Below are positions 18,065 to 26,606 of a stretch of 40,359 nucleotides of DNA, piece by piece. Source of the stretch: Pseudomonadota bacterium (lineage in GTDB: Bacteria > Desulfobacterota > Binatia > Binatales > Binataceae). The position numbers and the translations under genes were made by a program. Numbering within the stretch: the first letter of the stretch is position 1; every line of letters begins with the position of its first letter. The stretch covers positions 1 to 40,359 of the forward strand of contig JAJPKP010000035.1 in the NCBI GenBank assembly GCA_021323675.1, read 5' to 3'. Below the pieces are notes generated by a model. The model was not told the DNA's origin. It searched no databases and saw nothing but the letters and a program-made list of their open reading frames with translations.

Positions 18065-19273
18065 TCAGGACGCTGTACGATGAGAGGTGTGAACCGCGGG
18101 CGCGGCGTCTTGCGGGTCGCTCTTGACCGCGCGCATCGTGCCGTCGCGGGCGATTCGAAACCGCTGCCCAGCCCACGTTACTTCGCGCCCGAACAGGCTC
18201 ACCGCCCAGATCAGGGTCGCCATCAGGTCCTTGAATGGAACGAGCCAGGCGTCGCGAGCAAGCTCCGGCATCCGTAGCACGCGCCCGAGGATCATCGCGG
18301 AAGTGGCGATTCTAAGTCCCACTACTCCCGCCAGCAGGGCGATGCTGACAGGGCTGAAGCGCGAGGCGATTGCGAACAGGAGCGCCCAGAACGTGCCGTG
18401 GCAAAAGATGGTTCCGATGCTGAGGGGGCGGACCCATCGCACCGTGCGCGCCCATCGTAGCTGCCGATTCCACACCGCGCTCAGCGATTTTTCCTCGAAG
18501 GTCAGGGTCACCAGCGCGTCGGAGAGTTTCACCCGCCAGCCGCGGTCGGCGGCAAATCTCCCCAGGTAGAAGTCATCCGCCAGCAGGTCCTTTACGGCGC
18601 GGAATCCCCCGAACGATTCGAGCGCGGCGCGCTTGAGGGCGATGGTCGCGCCGAGCGCATGGCGCATCGGTTCGATCTCCGCCGACAGCATCACCTGCGG
18701 GGTGAAATCGGCATTGACGAACAACGCCTCGATACGCGAGGCCAGTGAACCGGACGGACGCGCGCGATACGGGCACGTCACCACGCCGAGTTTTTCATCG
18801 GCTTCAAGCTCGCTCACGATGCGCCGCAGGTAGTCGCGATCGACCGAAATGTCGGCATCGCTCATCACGAAAATCTCGGCCTTCTCCGCGCGATCCGCCA
18901 TCCTGATGACCTTGCCGATCTTTCGGTTCGCGCAGTCGGGCTCTTCGCCGACCACCAGAGTGGTATTGGCGAATTGGTAGCGGCCCCGAAGAGCGGCGGG
19001 AACCTCGGTGGCGGGATCGTCATACGAGGACACCGCGAAATAGTAGTCAACCCGCGGATACGCGACTTCGAAGAAACTCATCAGGTTGGCCGCGAGCGAG
19101 TCGTCAAGACCGTGCAGCGGTTTTAGGACCGCCACTCGCGGCGCGATTTTCGCAAGTGGAGCCGGAGGCGTGGATGCTCTCTTGGCGAAGCGAAGCGACG
19201 CTGCCAGCGAGGCGAGGTAGTAGCCGATGCTGATCGCAACGCCGGCGACGGAAAGAATCCTCAGCAGGATCAT
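18065..19273 (-). CDS. hpnI: Hopanoid glycosyltransferase HpnI
   Basis: About 402 residues. An N-terminal membrane helix is followed by a GT2/GT21-type (ceramide-glucosyltransferase-like) domain: L-K-P-L-H-G-L-D near the start, D139-A-D141 as the nucleotide-sugar/metal motif, a D-D-F-Y-L-G segment and the R-Q-L-R-W motif, then C-terminal membrane helices. HpnI adds N-acetylglucosamine to bacteriohopanetetrol, a step in making amino-sugar hopanoids. It lies 74 bases downstream of hpnJ on the same strand, and that pairing is the main reason for the specific call over a generic glucosyltransferase. The ATG at 19273 is used; a TTG five codons earlier is possible. HpnK, the usual deacetylase partner, is not in the window. 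Confidence 0.85.
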   Translation of the reverse strand: MILLRILSVAGVAISIGYYLASLAASLRFAKRASTPPAPLAKIAPRVAVLKPLHGLDDSLAANLMSFFEVAYPRVDYYFAVSSYDDPATEVPAALRGRYQFANTTLVVGEEPDCANRKIGKVIRMADRAEKAEIFVMSDADISVDRDYLRRIVSELEADEKLGVVTCPYRARPSGSLASRIEALFVNADFTPQVMLSAEIEPMRHALGATIALKRAALESFGGFRAVKDLLADDFYLGRFAADRGWRVKLSDALVTLTFEEKSLSAVWNRQLRWARTVRWVRPLSIGTIFCHGTFWALLFAIASRFSPVSIALLAGVVGLRIATSAMILGRVLRMPELARDAWLVPFKDLMATLIWAVSLFGREVTWAGQRFRIARDGTMRAVKSDPQDAAPAVHTSHRTAS

Positions 19274-19347
19274 GGCGAACAAAGACAACGGACGGCGTGT
19301 CCGGCTTCAGGTCCTCAAACCGGCTCGCTGCGCGGATGCTGAAGACT

Positions 19348-20799
19348 TCAGGTTGCAGCCTGCGGCTGGCCCATCTGATGCCGCCGCTGGCGCATCGTCG
19401 AAAGGAACTGCGCGCCTTCCTTCAGCAGCCGCTTTGCTTCCTCCGTAGAGGTCATCATCTTCTTGACGGACTTGAAGATATAACGCGGACGGAAATAGAA
19501 GCTGCGGTAGAAGCGTTCCACCGCTCCGTAAATCTCATCGTTGCTCAGGCCCGGGTATTTCACCGTGCACTTCTGGTAGCCGGCCTCGTCAAGGAACGGA
19601 TCGACCGCCAGATATCCATTCTTGGTCACGTACTCGAACAACTCCGTGCCGGGATAGGGGGAAGCCAGCGACACCTGGATGGTTTCGCAATCCATCTCCC
19701 GCGCGAATCGCATCGACTCCTCGATGGTTTCTTTGGTTTCGCCGGGCAGGCCGAGAATAAAAGTGCCGTGGATCAGGATTCCGAGCTCGTGGCAATCGCG
19801 GGTGAAGCGGCGTGCGCGCTCGAGCCCTACGCCTTTCCTGATGTTCTTGAGAATCTGCGCGTTGCCGGACTCGTAGCCAACCACGAACAGACGCAGCCCG
19901 CCCTCCTTGAGAATCTTCAAGGTTTCGTAGTCGACGTTTGCGCGGGAGTTGGTTGACCAGGTCATCCCGAGCGGTTTGAGCAGTTGCGCGATTTTGCGCG
20001 CGCGCGCCGGGTCCGCGGTAAACGTATCGTCGTCGAAGAAAAGCTCCTTCATCTTTGGGAACTTCGATTTCATCGCCACGACTTCTTCGAGGACGTTCTC
20101 GGGACTGCGAACGCGGTACTTGTGCCCCTGGGTCACCTGCGGCCACAGGCAGAAGGTGCACTTCGCCGGGCATCCACGCCCCGTGTACATCGACACGTAC
20201 GGATACTGGCAGTAGGGACTGTTGTACTTGAGGTAGTCGAGGTTCTTTTCGTAGACCTCGGTGACGAAGGGCAGCTTGTCCAGCTCTTCGTCGCTCAGAA
20301 TCGGACGATCCGGATTGTGATGGATCGACCCGTTCTTGCGGTAGCTGATGCCGTCGATTTTCTCCCAGGCCATCCCCTGCGCCACCTCGACCATCGAATG
20401 GTCGAACTCCTTGCGCCCGGCGATGTCCACGGCCGCCGACAGCTTCAAAACCTCATCCGGCCGGGCGGTGGGATGCCCTCCGACGAACGCGATGACAGCG
20501 TTGGGATTTGCCGCTTTGATGGATTCCGCCGTTCGCAGGTCCATCCGCAGCGATGGGGTCGAGGTATGGATTACGACAAAATCGTAACTTTTTGCCTCGT
20601 TAATCGTCTGTTCTACCGAATAGTTGTGTGGCGGCGCGTCCAGCAGCCGCGCTCCCGGAATCATGCCCGCCGGATAAGCAAGCCAGGTCGGATACCAGAA
20701 AGACCAAACCTCGCGAGTGGCCTGGTAGCGAGAACCTGCGCCACCGTCGAAGTCATCATAGGACGGCGGGTTCAGGAAGAGGGTCTTCATGAAATCCAT
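19348..20799 (-). CDS. hpnJ: Radical SAM enzyme HpnJ (hopanoid head-group)
   Basis: A 483-residue protein opening M-K-T-L-F-L-N-P-P-S. An N-terminal B12-binding-like domain (about 1-150) is followed by the radical SAM core with the 4Fe-4S cysteines C210, C214 and C217 (G-C-P-A-K-C-T-F-C-L-W-P). The segments F-F-D-D-D-T-F and G-T-F-I-L-G-L-P-G-E-T are typical of B12-binding-domain radical SAM proteins. HpnJ converts bacteriohopanetetrol glucosamine to the cyclitol ether. The specific name follows from adjacency to hpnI and the very characteristic N terminus. ATG codons at 20799 and 20790 are both possible starts; GGAG lies about 11 bases before the first. An intergenic stretch of 143 bases upstream suggests its own promoter. 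Confidence 0.87.
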   Translation of the reverse strand: MDFMKTLFLNPPSYDDFDGGAGSRYQATREVWSFWYPTWLAYPAGMIPGARLLDAPPHNYSVEQTINEAKSYDFVVIHTSTPSLRMDLRTAESIKAANPNAVIAFVGGHPTARPDEVLKLSAAVDIAGRKEFDHSMVEVAQGMAWEKIDGISYRKNGSIHHNPDRPILSDEELDKLPFVTEVYEKNLDYLKYNSPYCQYPYVSMYTGRGCPAKCTFCLWPQVTQGHKYRVRSPENVLEEVVAMKSKFPKMKELFFDDDTFTADPARARKIAQLLKPLGMTWSTNSRANVDYETLKILKEGGLRLFVVGYESGNAQILKNIRKGVGLERARRFTRDCHELGILIHGTFILGLPGETKETIEESMRFAREMDCETIQVSLASPYPGTELFEYVTKNGYLAVDPFLDEAGYQKCTVKYPGLSNDEIYGAVERFYRSFYFRPRYIFKSVKKMMTSTEEAKRLLKEGAQFLSTMRQRRHQMGQPQAAT

Positions 20800-20942
20800 A
20801 TTTCAGCTATCTCCGGATGCCTGTCCGCGTGGTTAGTCAGGCACTATACAAACCCAAACAGCTCAACGCAAGATTTCGCTTGAGATAACGCCCGATTTCC
20901 AGATTGTTGTGGCCTTTCGAGGCCGGGCCGAACCCAAACCCA

Positions 20943-21926
20943 TCAGGCGCGTGCGGGTCTTTCGGGGAGCCTGGTCAGCACGAACGCAATTGCGCCGGTC
21001 AGACCGCCGAGGGTTGTTGCCGCAAACCACAGGAGGCCCAATGCGATGGCATTGTCCCGGGTCATCCCCGCCATCCCGAACAGGACCAAAAACGCGCTCT
21101 CGCGAACCCCGAGACCATTTAGCGTCACAGGAAGCCCCGCGAACAGGTTGGCGATCGGCACGCAGAGCAGGAACAGCGCCAAAGGCTGCGGCAGACCCAA
21201 CCCCCGAGCCAGGACCCATTGGCCTACCCCGAGCGACAACTGCAGGATGGCGGAGAGCAGGATTGCTGGAATCGTAGCGTAGGGCCGATGCATGTACGGG
21301 AGCACTGTCCCGAGCGCCCGCCGCAGCGGACGCGCGAGCATCGGCACGATTCGCGCTATCAACGGCGCCGCCAGAAAGAGTATCAGCGCGATTGCGCCGA
21401 CACCCACCGTGATGCGGATCACGCCCGGCGCAAGCGCATCCGGAATGACCATCGCCATGCCTGCCGCTACCCAGAACAGCGCGAGCAGTCCCGTGCCGCG
21501 GTCGGCGACCACCGAGGCAATCGCTTCGCCAAGCCTGTCGGTCCGTCGGCCCAGGTACACCGATCGGGCGGCATCGCCTCCCAACATCCCCGGGACGAAC
21601 AGGTTCGTGAACATCCCGATGAAATAATAGGCGAGGACTTCGCGGAAGCGCGCGCGCACCCCCACCAGCGCGGCCAGAAGCTGCCATCGCCATGCCGACA
21701 TCGCCTGCCCGGCCACATAAATGACAGTAGCCGCGATGAAACAGGCCAGGTTTTCGCGCGCAAGAATGTCGATGACGGGGCGAGCGTTGTATCGCCACAG
21801 CAGAAACGCGACGACTGCGATGCCCACGCCGGCGCGCGTCGCGAATGTCAGGTAGGGACTCGAGCGCGCGGGATGTTCGATTCCGCCGGCAGGAGCAGCC
21901 AGTTCAGTTGCCTGCTGCACGTTCAT
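20943..21926 (-). CDS. Lysylphosphatidylglycerol-synthase-type membrane protein (HpnL-like)
   Basis: A 327-residue integral membrane protein with about eight hydrophobic segments, of the UPF0104/LPG-synthase transmembrane family (F-V-P-G-M-L-G-G-D-A-A-R near residues 110-121 and G-L-P-V-T-L-N-G-L-G-V-R-E near the C terminus are the family's conserved loops). It has no aminoacyl-transferase domain, so it does not make lysyl-PG. In hopanoid gene clusters a member of this family is named HpnL and thought to help move or modify lipids; being next to hpnJ/hpnI supports that here but does not prove it. Its ATG lies 23 bases inside the end of the upstream GT39 gene, so the two are translated together. 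Confidence 0.8.
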   Translation of the reverse strand: MNVQQATELAAPAGGIEHPARSSPYLTFATRAGVGIAVVAFLLWRYNARPVIDILARENLACFIAATVIYVAGQAMSAWRWQLLAALVGVRARFREVLAYYFIGMFTNLFVPGMLGGDAARSVYLGRRTDRLGEAIASVVADRGTGLLALFWVAAGMAMVIPDALAPGVIRITVGVGAIALILFLAAPLIARIVPMLARPLRRALGTVLPYMHRPYATIPAILLSAILQLSLGVGQWVLARGLGLPQPLALFLLCVPIANLFAGLPVTLNGLGVRESAFLVLFGMAGMTRDNAIALGLLWFAATTLGGLTGAIAFVLTRLPERPARA

Positions 21927-23655
21927 CGGACTTCATGATTGCTCGCTTGTGAAATTCAGAACCTATCATCGTATAGGGACCGAGCTGATCTTTCAGCCGG
22001 GCCAGGTCGGCTTCATCGAGAACCAGCACCTTTTCGCCGGCGCTTTGCCATTCACGCATCAGGTCCCCATCGGTCTTCAGAAAATACCGGTCCGCATCGG
22101 GAGAAAGCTTCGATCCGAAGCCAAGCTCGGTCCGCGCGCCGACCAGAACGACGCGCCTTCGGGTATAGAAGGGCAGAGCTTGCACGTAACGATGGTAGCA
22201 GATGACGGATGAATCGGGAGCGCGCGCCGCGACCTCGCGCGCCAGGACGGCATACGAGCGTAGCGGCTCCGCTTCGATTCTGGCCCAGCTCGAACCCATC
22301 AAGGTTAACGCCATCGTCGCCACGATCGCCGCAAGGCCCGATCGGGTTCGGCGTGCCAGGAACAGCGCGGTGGTGATTGCACCTCCGGCTACCAGCATCG
22401 CGCCGAGTCCAAACAGCGACGGCCGAACGTAGGTCGGGTAGGGCGATCGGAACTCGGGGGCAAGGATGCCCGCCCCGACCGCGATCGCTCCCATAATTCC
22501 GAGCAGAAGGCCGCTTTCGGCGAGAATCCGCGAGTCTGGCCGCGGCACCGCCCCGGCATCGGCGTCCTCAGGCCATGCGCATGAGATGATTCCATCGGCG
22601 ATCAGCACCGCGATCGGAGGCACGGCGGGAAGGATGTACGGAATCAGCTTCGCGCTGGCGCACGAGAATGCCACCACGGTTGTCGATGCCGCCATCAGGC
22701 AGAACCGGCGCGCGGGGTTGGGACGAAGCCGCCGCCACGTGAGAAACGGCACCAGCATCGACCATGGCAGCAGGCCGCCCGCGAGCACCGGCGCATAGAA
22801 GTAGAAGGGCTCGCCATGGCTGTATGAGGCTTCGAAAGCGCGGCGCAGATGCTCGCCGATGAAATAGAAATTGAAGAAGCCCGGGACCCACGCGATCATC
22901 GCGATGAACCACGGAGCGCTGACGGCGGCGATCAGCGCCGCGCCGCCGAGCAGATGAAAGCGCGCGGCCGAGCCGCGAAGGTCGCCTTCCCATACGAGAA
23001 AGCCCGCCATCGCGAACAACGGCAGCGCGATCGCGACCGGACCCTTCGTCAGCACGCCCATCGCCATCGCGACATAGGCCAGCCAGCACCATCGCCCGCC
23101 CTCTCGCCAATGGAGGAACAGAGCGAAGTTGGCGATCGTAACGAGGGCGGCCAGAATCATGTCGGTGGTGAGCACCTGCGCCATCGCCGCATACAGCGGA
23201 ATCGTGGCGAGCACGGCACCCGCGAGCAGGGCATGCCGCCTGCCGAAGCATCGCGCGGCGAAGCCCGCGGTGGCGGCCACTCCGACCACGGCGAAAATCG
23301 CGATGAAAAAGCGCGCCGCGAATTCGTTGACCCCAAAGACGTTGAACGAGAGCGCGGTCAGCCAGTAGAGCAGCGGCGGTTTCTCGACGTAGATGACGTA
23401 GTTCAGATGCGGAATCAGGAACGAGCCGCCCTGAACCATTTCGCGCGCGATTTCCGCGTAGCGTGCCTCGTCAGGCTCCCAGAAACCGTACCGCCACAGA
23501 TTGAAGAAAAAGACCGCGGCCGCCAGCGCCGAAACCGCGATGACTTCGCGCGCGCCGCCGGTGGTGAGCGGTGTACCGGCCGCGGCGGCGCGATCTGCGT
23601 GATCGGGATTCGGAGCTGCCACAACCGGCCAGTGTACCGGCTTGAGGGCGCGCAT
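21904..23655 (-). CDS. ArnT-like GT39 membrane glycosyltransferase
   Basis: About 583 residues, with roughly 12 membrane helices and a periplasmic C-terminal domain. The first periplasmic loop carries W-E-P-D62-E63-A-R-Y-A-E-I, the acidic catalytic motif of GT-C enzymes such as ArnT and protein O-mannosyltransferases, and is followed by K-P-P-L-L-Y-W. These enzymes transfer a sugar from a polyprenyl-phosphate carrier to lipid A, another lipid or a protein. The overlap with the HpnL-like gene and proximity to hpnJ/hpnI suggest a role in outer-membrane lipid decoration; the acceptor is unknown. The ATG at 23655 is used; a GTG eight codons upstream would lengthen it. It is the first gene of a four-gene minus-strand series. 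Confidence 0.83.
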   Translation of the reverse strand: MRALKPVHWPVVAAPNPDHADRAAAAGTPLTTGGAREVIAVSALAAAVFFFNLWRYGFWEPDEARYAEIAREMVQGGSFLIPHLNYVIYVEKPPLLYWLTALSFNVFGVNEFAARFFIAIFAVVGVAATAGFAARCFGRRHALLAGAVLATIPLYAAMAQVLTTDMILAALVTIANFALFLHWREGGRWCWLAYVAMAMGVLTKGPVAIALPLFAMAGFLVWEGDLRGSAARFHLLGGAALIAAVSAPWFIAMIAWVPGFFNFYFIGEHLRRAFEASYSHGEPFYFYAPVLAGGLLPWSMLVPFLTWRRLRPNPARRFCLMAASTTVVAFSCASAKLIPYILPAVPPIAVLIADGIISCAWPEDADAGAVPRPDSRILAESGLLLGIMGAIAVGAGILAPEFRSPYPTYVRPSLFGLGAMLVAGGAITTALFLARRTRSGLAAIVATMALTLMGSSWARIEAEPLRSYAVLAREVAARAPDSSVICYHRYVQALPFYTRRRVVLVGARTELGFGSKLSPDADRYFLKTDGDLMREWQSAGEKVLVLDEADLARLKDQLGPYTMIGSEFHKRAIMKSDERAAGN

Positions 23656-23896
23656 CACAGGTACGCCGCCGCGGCGCACCCGCGATGTCGGCGGCGTTGC
23701 GAAAAGCGCGCCGCGCCGTCATCGCCACGTCATTTTCTGCGACATCATTTCACATTTATTAATCTTGACACAACTTGACATATGTTGAACGCTGCGCCAG
23801 CTTGTGATTGGAATGGCCCGAACCCGTCCCTCCGCGCCATGGGCGCGAGGCGATTTCGGCGGGCGGTTACGATCCCGAATTCAGGAGGCGCGGTAC

Positions 23897-25255
23897 ATGA
23901 ATCAGGCCGGCGACGTGCAAGGATTTGTCGGGCGCCATCGTGAGGTGCGAGAGGTCAGCGAGCCAAATCTGCTTCGCGAGATGTTTCCGTACGATGCGGT
24001 GCCGAAAATCGAGTTCGATCACGCAGTCGAAGCGCCCGATCCGGCGCCGGAATTTTTCATCACCGATACGACTTTTCGCGACGGGCAGCAGGCTCGTCCT
24101 CCCTACACGGTCGATCAAATCGTCGCGCTCTACACGATGCTGCATCGGCTCGGCGGTCCCAACGGGATAATCCGGCAGACCGAGTTTTTTCTGTATTCGG
24201 ACGTCGATCGCGAGGCGGTGCGCCGATGTCTTGGGCTGGGCTATGAGTTTCCCGAGGTCACCGGATGGATTCGCGCGGTGAAGGGCGATCTCAAGCTCGT
24301 CAAGGAGATGGGCATCAAAGAGACGGGAATCCTGACCTCATGCTCGGATTACCACATCTTTCGAAAGCTCCGGAAAACGCGCGCGCAAGCGCTCGAGGAC
24401 TATCTCGCGATCGTCAAATCCGCGCTCGATATGGGACTGGCCATCCGCTGCCATCTGGAGGACGCGACGCGGGCGGATTTTCACGGATTCGTCGCGCCGT
24501 TTGTCGCCAGGCTGATGGATCTGCGCGAGGAGAGCGGGATGCAGGTGAAGATTCGCGTGTGCGACACGATGGGATTCGGCGTGCCTTACCCGGGCGTCGC
24601 GCTCCCGCGCAGCGTTCCCAAGCTCATCCTCGGGCTCAGGCGCGAATGCGGCGTTCCGCCGGAGTGCCTCGAATGGCACGGGCACAACGATTTTCACAAG
24701 GTGCTGGCCAACGCGACCGCGGCCTGGCTGTACGGATGCATGTACGCGAACGGGACCCTGCTCGGCTACGGCGAGCGCACAGGCAATCCTCCTATCGAGG
24801 GACTGGTGATGGATTACGTCTCGCTCAAAGGCAGCAACGGCATCGATACGACGGTTATCACGGAGATCGCCGACTACTTCGAGAACGAGATCGGCTACCG
24901 GATTCCGGCGAACTATCCCTTCGTCGGGCGCGAATTCAATTCGACCCGCGCGGGAATTCACGCCGACGGCCTGCTCAAGGACGAGGAGATTTACAACATC
25001 TTCGACACCGCGAAGATACTCGGCCGCCCGCCGCGGGTCGCGGTGGACAAGACCTCAGGAACCGCAGGCGTGGCGTGGTGGATCAATTCGTATTTCAAGC
25101 TCGATGGCGCGGCGCGCGTAAGCAAACAGTCAGATGCGGTGAAACGCATCACGGAGTGGGTCGATAGGCAGTACGCGGCCGGCCGCAACACCTCGATCTC
25201 CGACGAAGAACTCGTCGAACAGGCCCGGCTCCACATCCCGGAGCTTCGCGCCTGA
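23897..25255 (+). CDS. LeuA-superfamily acyl transferase, candidate Re-citrate synthase
   Basis: A 452-residue HMGL-like TIM-barrel enzyme. The start at 23897 is fixed by AGGAGG just upstream. The catalytic loop D57-T-T-F-R61-D62-G-Q-Q and metal-binding H261-G-H263-N-D are those of isopropylmalate, homocitrate and citramalate synthases, which condense acetyl-CoA with a 2-oxo acid. The regulatory LeuA dimer domain is absent. The stretches P-E-F-F-I-T-D-T-T-F-R-D-G-Q-Q-A-R-P-P-Y and Q-T-E-F-F-L-Y-S resemble, from memory, the Re-citrate synthase group described in Clostridium kluyveri and delta-type anaerobes rather than LeuA. Re-citrate synthase makes citrate from oxaloacetate and acetyl-CoA with opposite stereochemistry to the usual enzyme. 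It stands alone, so context does not decide; superfamily is sure, substrate is not. Confidence 0.75.
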   Translation: MNQAGDVQGFVGRHREVREVSEPNLLREMFPYDAVPKIEFDHAVEAPDPAPEFFITDTTFRDGQQARPPYTVDQIVALYTMLHRLGGPNGIIRQTEFFLYSDVDREAVRRCLGLGYEFPEVTGWIRAVKGDLKLVKEMGIKETGILTSCSDYHIFRKLRKTRAQALEDYLAIVKSALDMGLAIRCHLEDATRADFHGFVAPFVARLMDLREESGMQVKIRVCDTMGFGVPYPGVALPRSVPKLILGLRRECGVPPECLEWHGHNDFHKVLANATAAWLYGCMYANGTLLGYGERTGNPPIEGLVMDYVSLKGSNGIDTTVITEIADYFENEIGYRIPANYPFVGREFNSTRAGIHADGLLKDEEIYNIFDTAKILGRPPRVAVDKTSGTAGVAWWINSYFKLDGAARVSKQSDAVKRITEWVDRQYAAGRNTSISDEELVEQARLHIPELRA

Positions 25256-25373
25256 GCGATCCACGCTCTCGACCTTTCCGACGGGGAGCTTGCCGCCGAT
25301 CCCAGGCTGAGGCGAAACGATGGCGGGTGGGGCTCGCGGCCCTCAGACCTGACCTCGAGAACTCGCGGTATCT

Positions 25374-26555
25374 TCAGATGACCGGCGATCCCGGGTCGAG
25401 ACCGAAGAGCACGCGCCCGATAACCTCGAAACGCGATGTGTTGAGCAGCACGTGCTGAGACGCGGTATGCGCGTCGCGCCAGCATCGTTCGATCGGCGAC
25501 GACGCCTGCGCTGAGTTCATTCCGGCCGCGTCCGCAACCAGATCGATTGCCTGCAGCGCCAGCTTTACCGCGGTCACGTTGGCCAGCCGTGCGTACGCGT
25601 GATCCTGCGCGTTGAAGCTCTCGCCGGCCTCGCCCTTGCGCCAGATCTCGTTGTGGCACTGGTAAAAGTACGCCGAGGCGGCACGCAGCAGGCCCTGCGC
25701 TTGCGCGAACTCGATCTGCGCCGTGGCCCGCTCGCGCAGCGTCCCTCGCGTGCCCACCGGAACCTTCACCTGCGCCAGCTCGGCCAAGGCGTCGAGCGCG
25801 TGCCGGGCGGTGCCGATCACAACCGCGGCCAGCCCGCCCCCGAGCTGCAGCGGGAGGGGAACATTGGCGAACGCTCCGTGCTTCCACGTCGATTTCGCGT
25901 TCATCCAGTCGAAAGTGAAATCGTTGGGCACGAACACATCCTCGAAGACGCAGTCGTTGCTGCCGGTTCCCCGCATCCCGGAGGTCGACCAGGTGTTGAG
26001 GATTTTCGCGTTCTGGATTGGAAAGAGCCCCGCGCGCAACTCCGGAACCCCGTTGACGATGTGAGGCGCTCCGTCGCGCAAAACGACCGCCGCCGCCATC
26101 AGATAGGTGGCGTGACCCGATCCGCTGGCATACGTGGCGCGTCCGCTGAACCGCCATCCGCCCTCGACCTGTACCGCTCTGCTGCTCATCGGATTGAGTG
26201 ATCCCGCGCTCACTCCGCGCGGGGCGCCGTAGATTTTCTCGAATGCCTGGCGCGACAGGCATTGGCCGAAAAGCGGGCCGCCCGAGCAGATCGCGAGGTT
26301 CCATCCAACCGACGCGTCGATTCGCGCGACCTCATCGACAAGCCGCAGCGATTCCGGAACGGTGAATTCACCGCCGCCCATGCTCCGCGGCAGAAAGATC
26401 CGGAACATCCCGGCTTCGTGCAGAGCGTCCGCGATCGCCCGCGGCATCTGCGCCTCGCGCTCCGCCCGGTCGGCGTTTTCGCGGATGACGGATGCGAGGG
26501 CGTCGAGCTTGTCGAAATATGGACGCGTTCGTTCGTTAGTGGGCACAAGGTTCAT
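25374..26555 (-). CDS. Acyl-CoA-dehydrogenase-like flavin monooxygenase
   Basis: A 393-residue protein with the acyl-CoA dehydrogenase fold (N-terminal helical domain, G-W-N-L-A-I-C-S-G-G mid segment, beta domain with G-G-W-R-F-S-G-R and A-S-G-S-G-H, C-terminal helical bundle). The C terminus carries R360-D361-x-H363 and H368, the pattern of the type 2 group of flavin-dependent hydroxylases such as HsaA, DszC and related two-component monooxygenases, instead of the catalytic glutamate of true dehydrogenases. These use reduced flavin supplied by a separate reductase, not seen here, to hydroxylate aromatic or heterocyclic compounds. A GGGGAGG before 26555 fixes the start over an upstream frame. 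It follows the gamma-glutamyltransferase gene on the same strand after 51 bases. Confidence 0.82.
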   Translation of the reverse strand: MNLVPTNERTRPYFDKLDALASVIRENADRAEREAQMPRAIADALHEAGMFRIFLPRSMGGGEFTVPESLRLVDEVARIDASVGWNLAICSGGPLFGQCLSRQAFEKIYGAPRGVSAGSLNPMSSRAVQVEGGWRFSGRATYASGSGHATYLMAAAVVLRDGAPHIVNGVPELRAGLFPIQNAKILNTWSTSGMRGTGSNDCVFEDVFVPNDFTFDWMNAKSTWKHGAFANVPLPLQLGGGLAAVVIGTARHALDALAELAQVKVPVGTRGTLRERATAQIEFAQAQGLLRAASAYFYQCHNEIWRKGEAGESFNAQDHAYARLANVTAVKLALQAIDLVADAAGMNSAQASSPIERCWRDAHTASQHVLLNTSRFEVIGRVLFGLDPGSPVI

Positions 26556-26606
26556 CACCGCACCTCCCCGCCAGAGAATGCCGGTCAAGCGATTGCGCCG
26601 GCAGAT

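Noticed and set aside
20911..20924. Terminator hairpin GGCCT-TTCG-AGGCC after the HpnL-like gene
   Set aside because: Five-pair stem with a TTCG loop, but no T run follows on either strand; too weak to call as a terminator.
25256..25373. A bidirectional terminator between convergent genes (CAGGCTGAGG with CCTCAGACCTG)
   Set aside because: Imperfect stem with a loop of about 35 bases and no T run.
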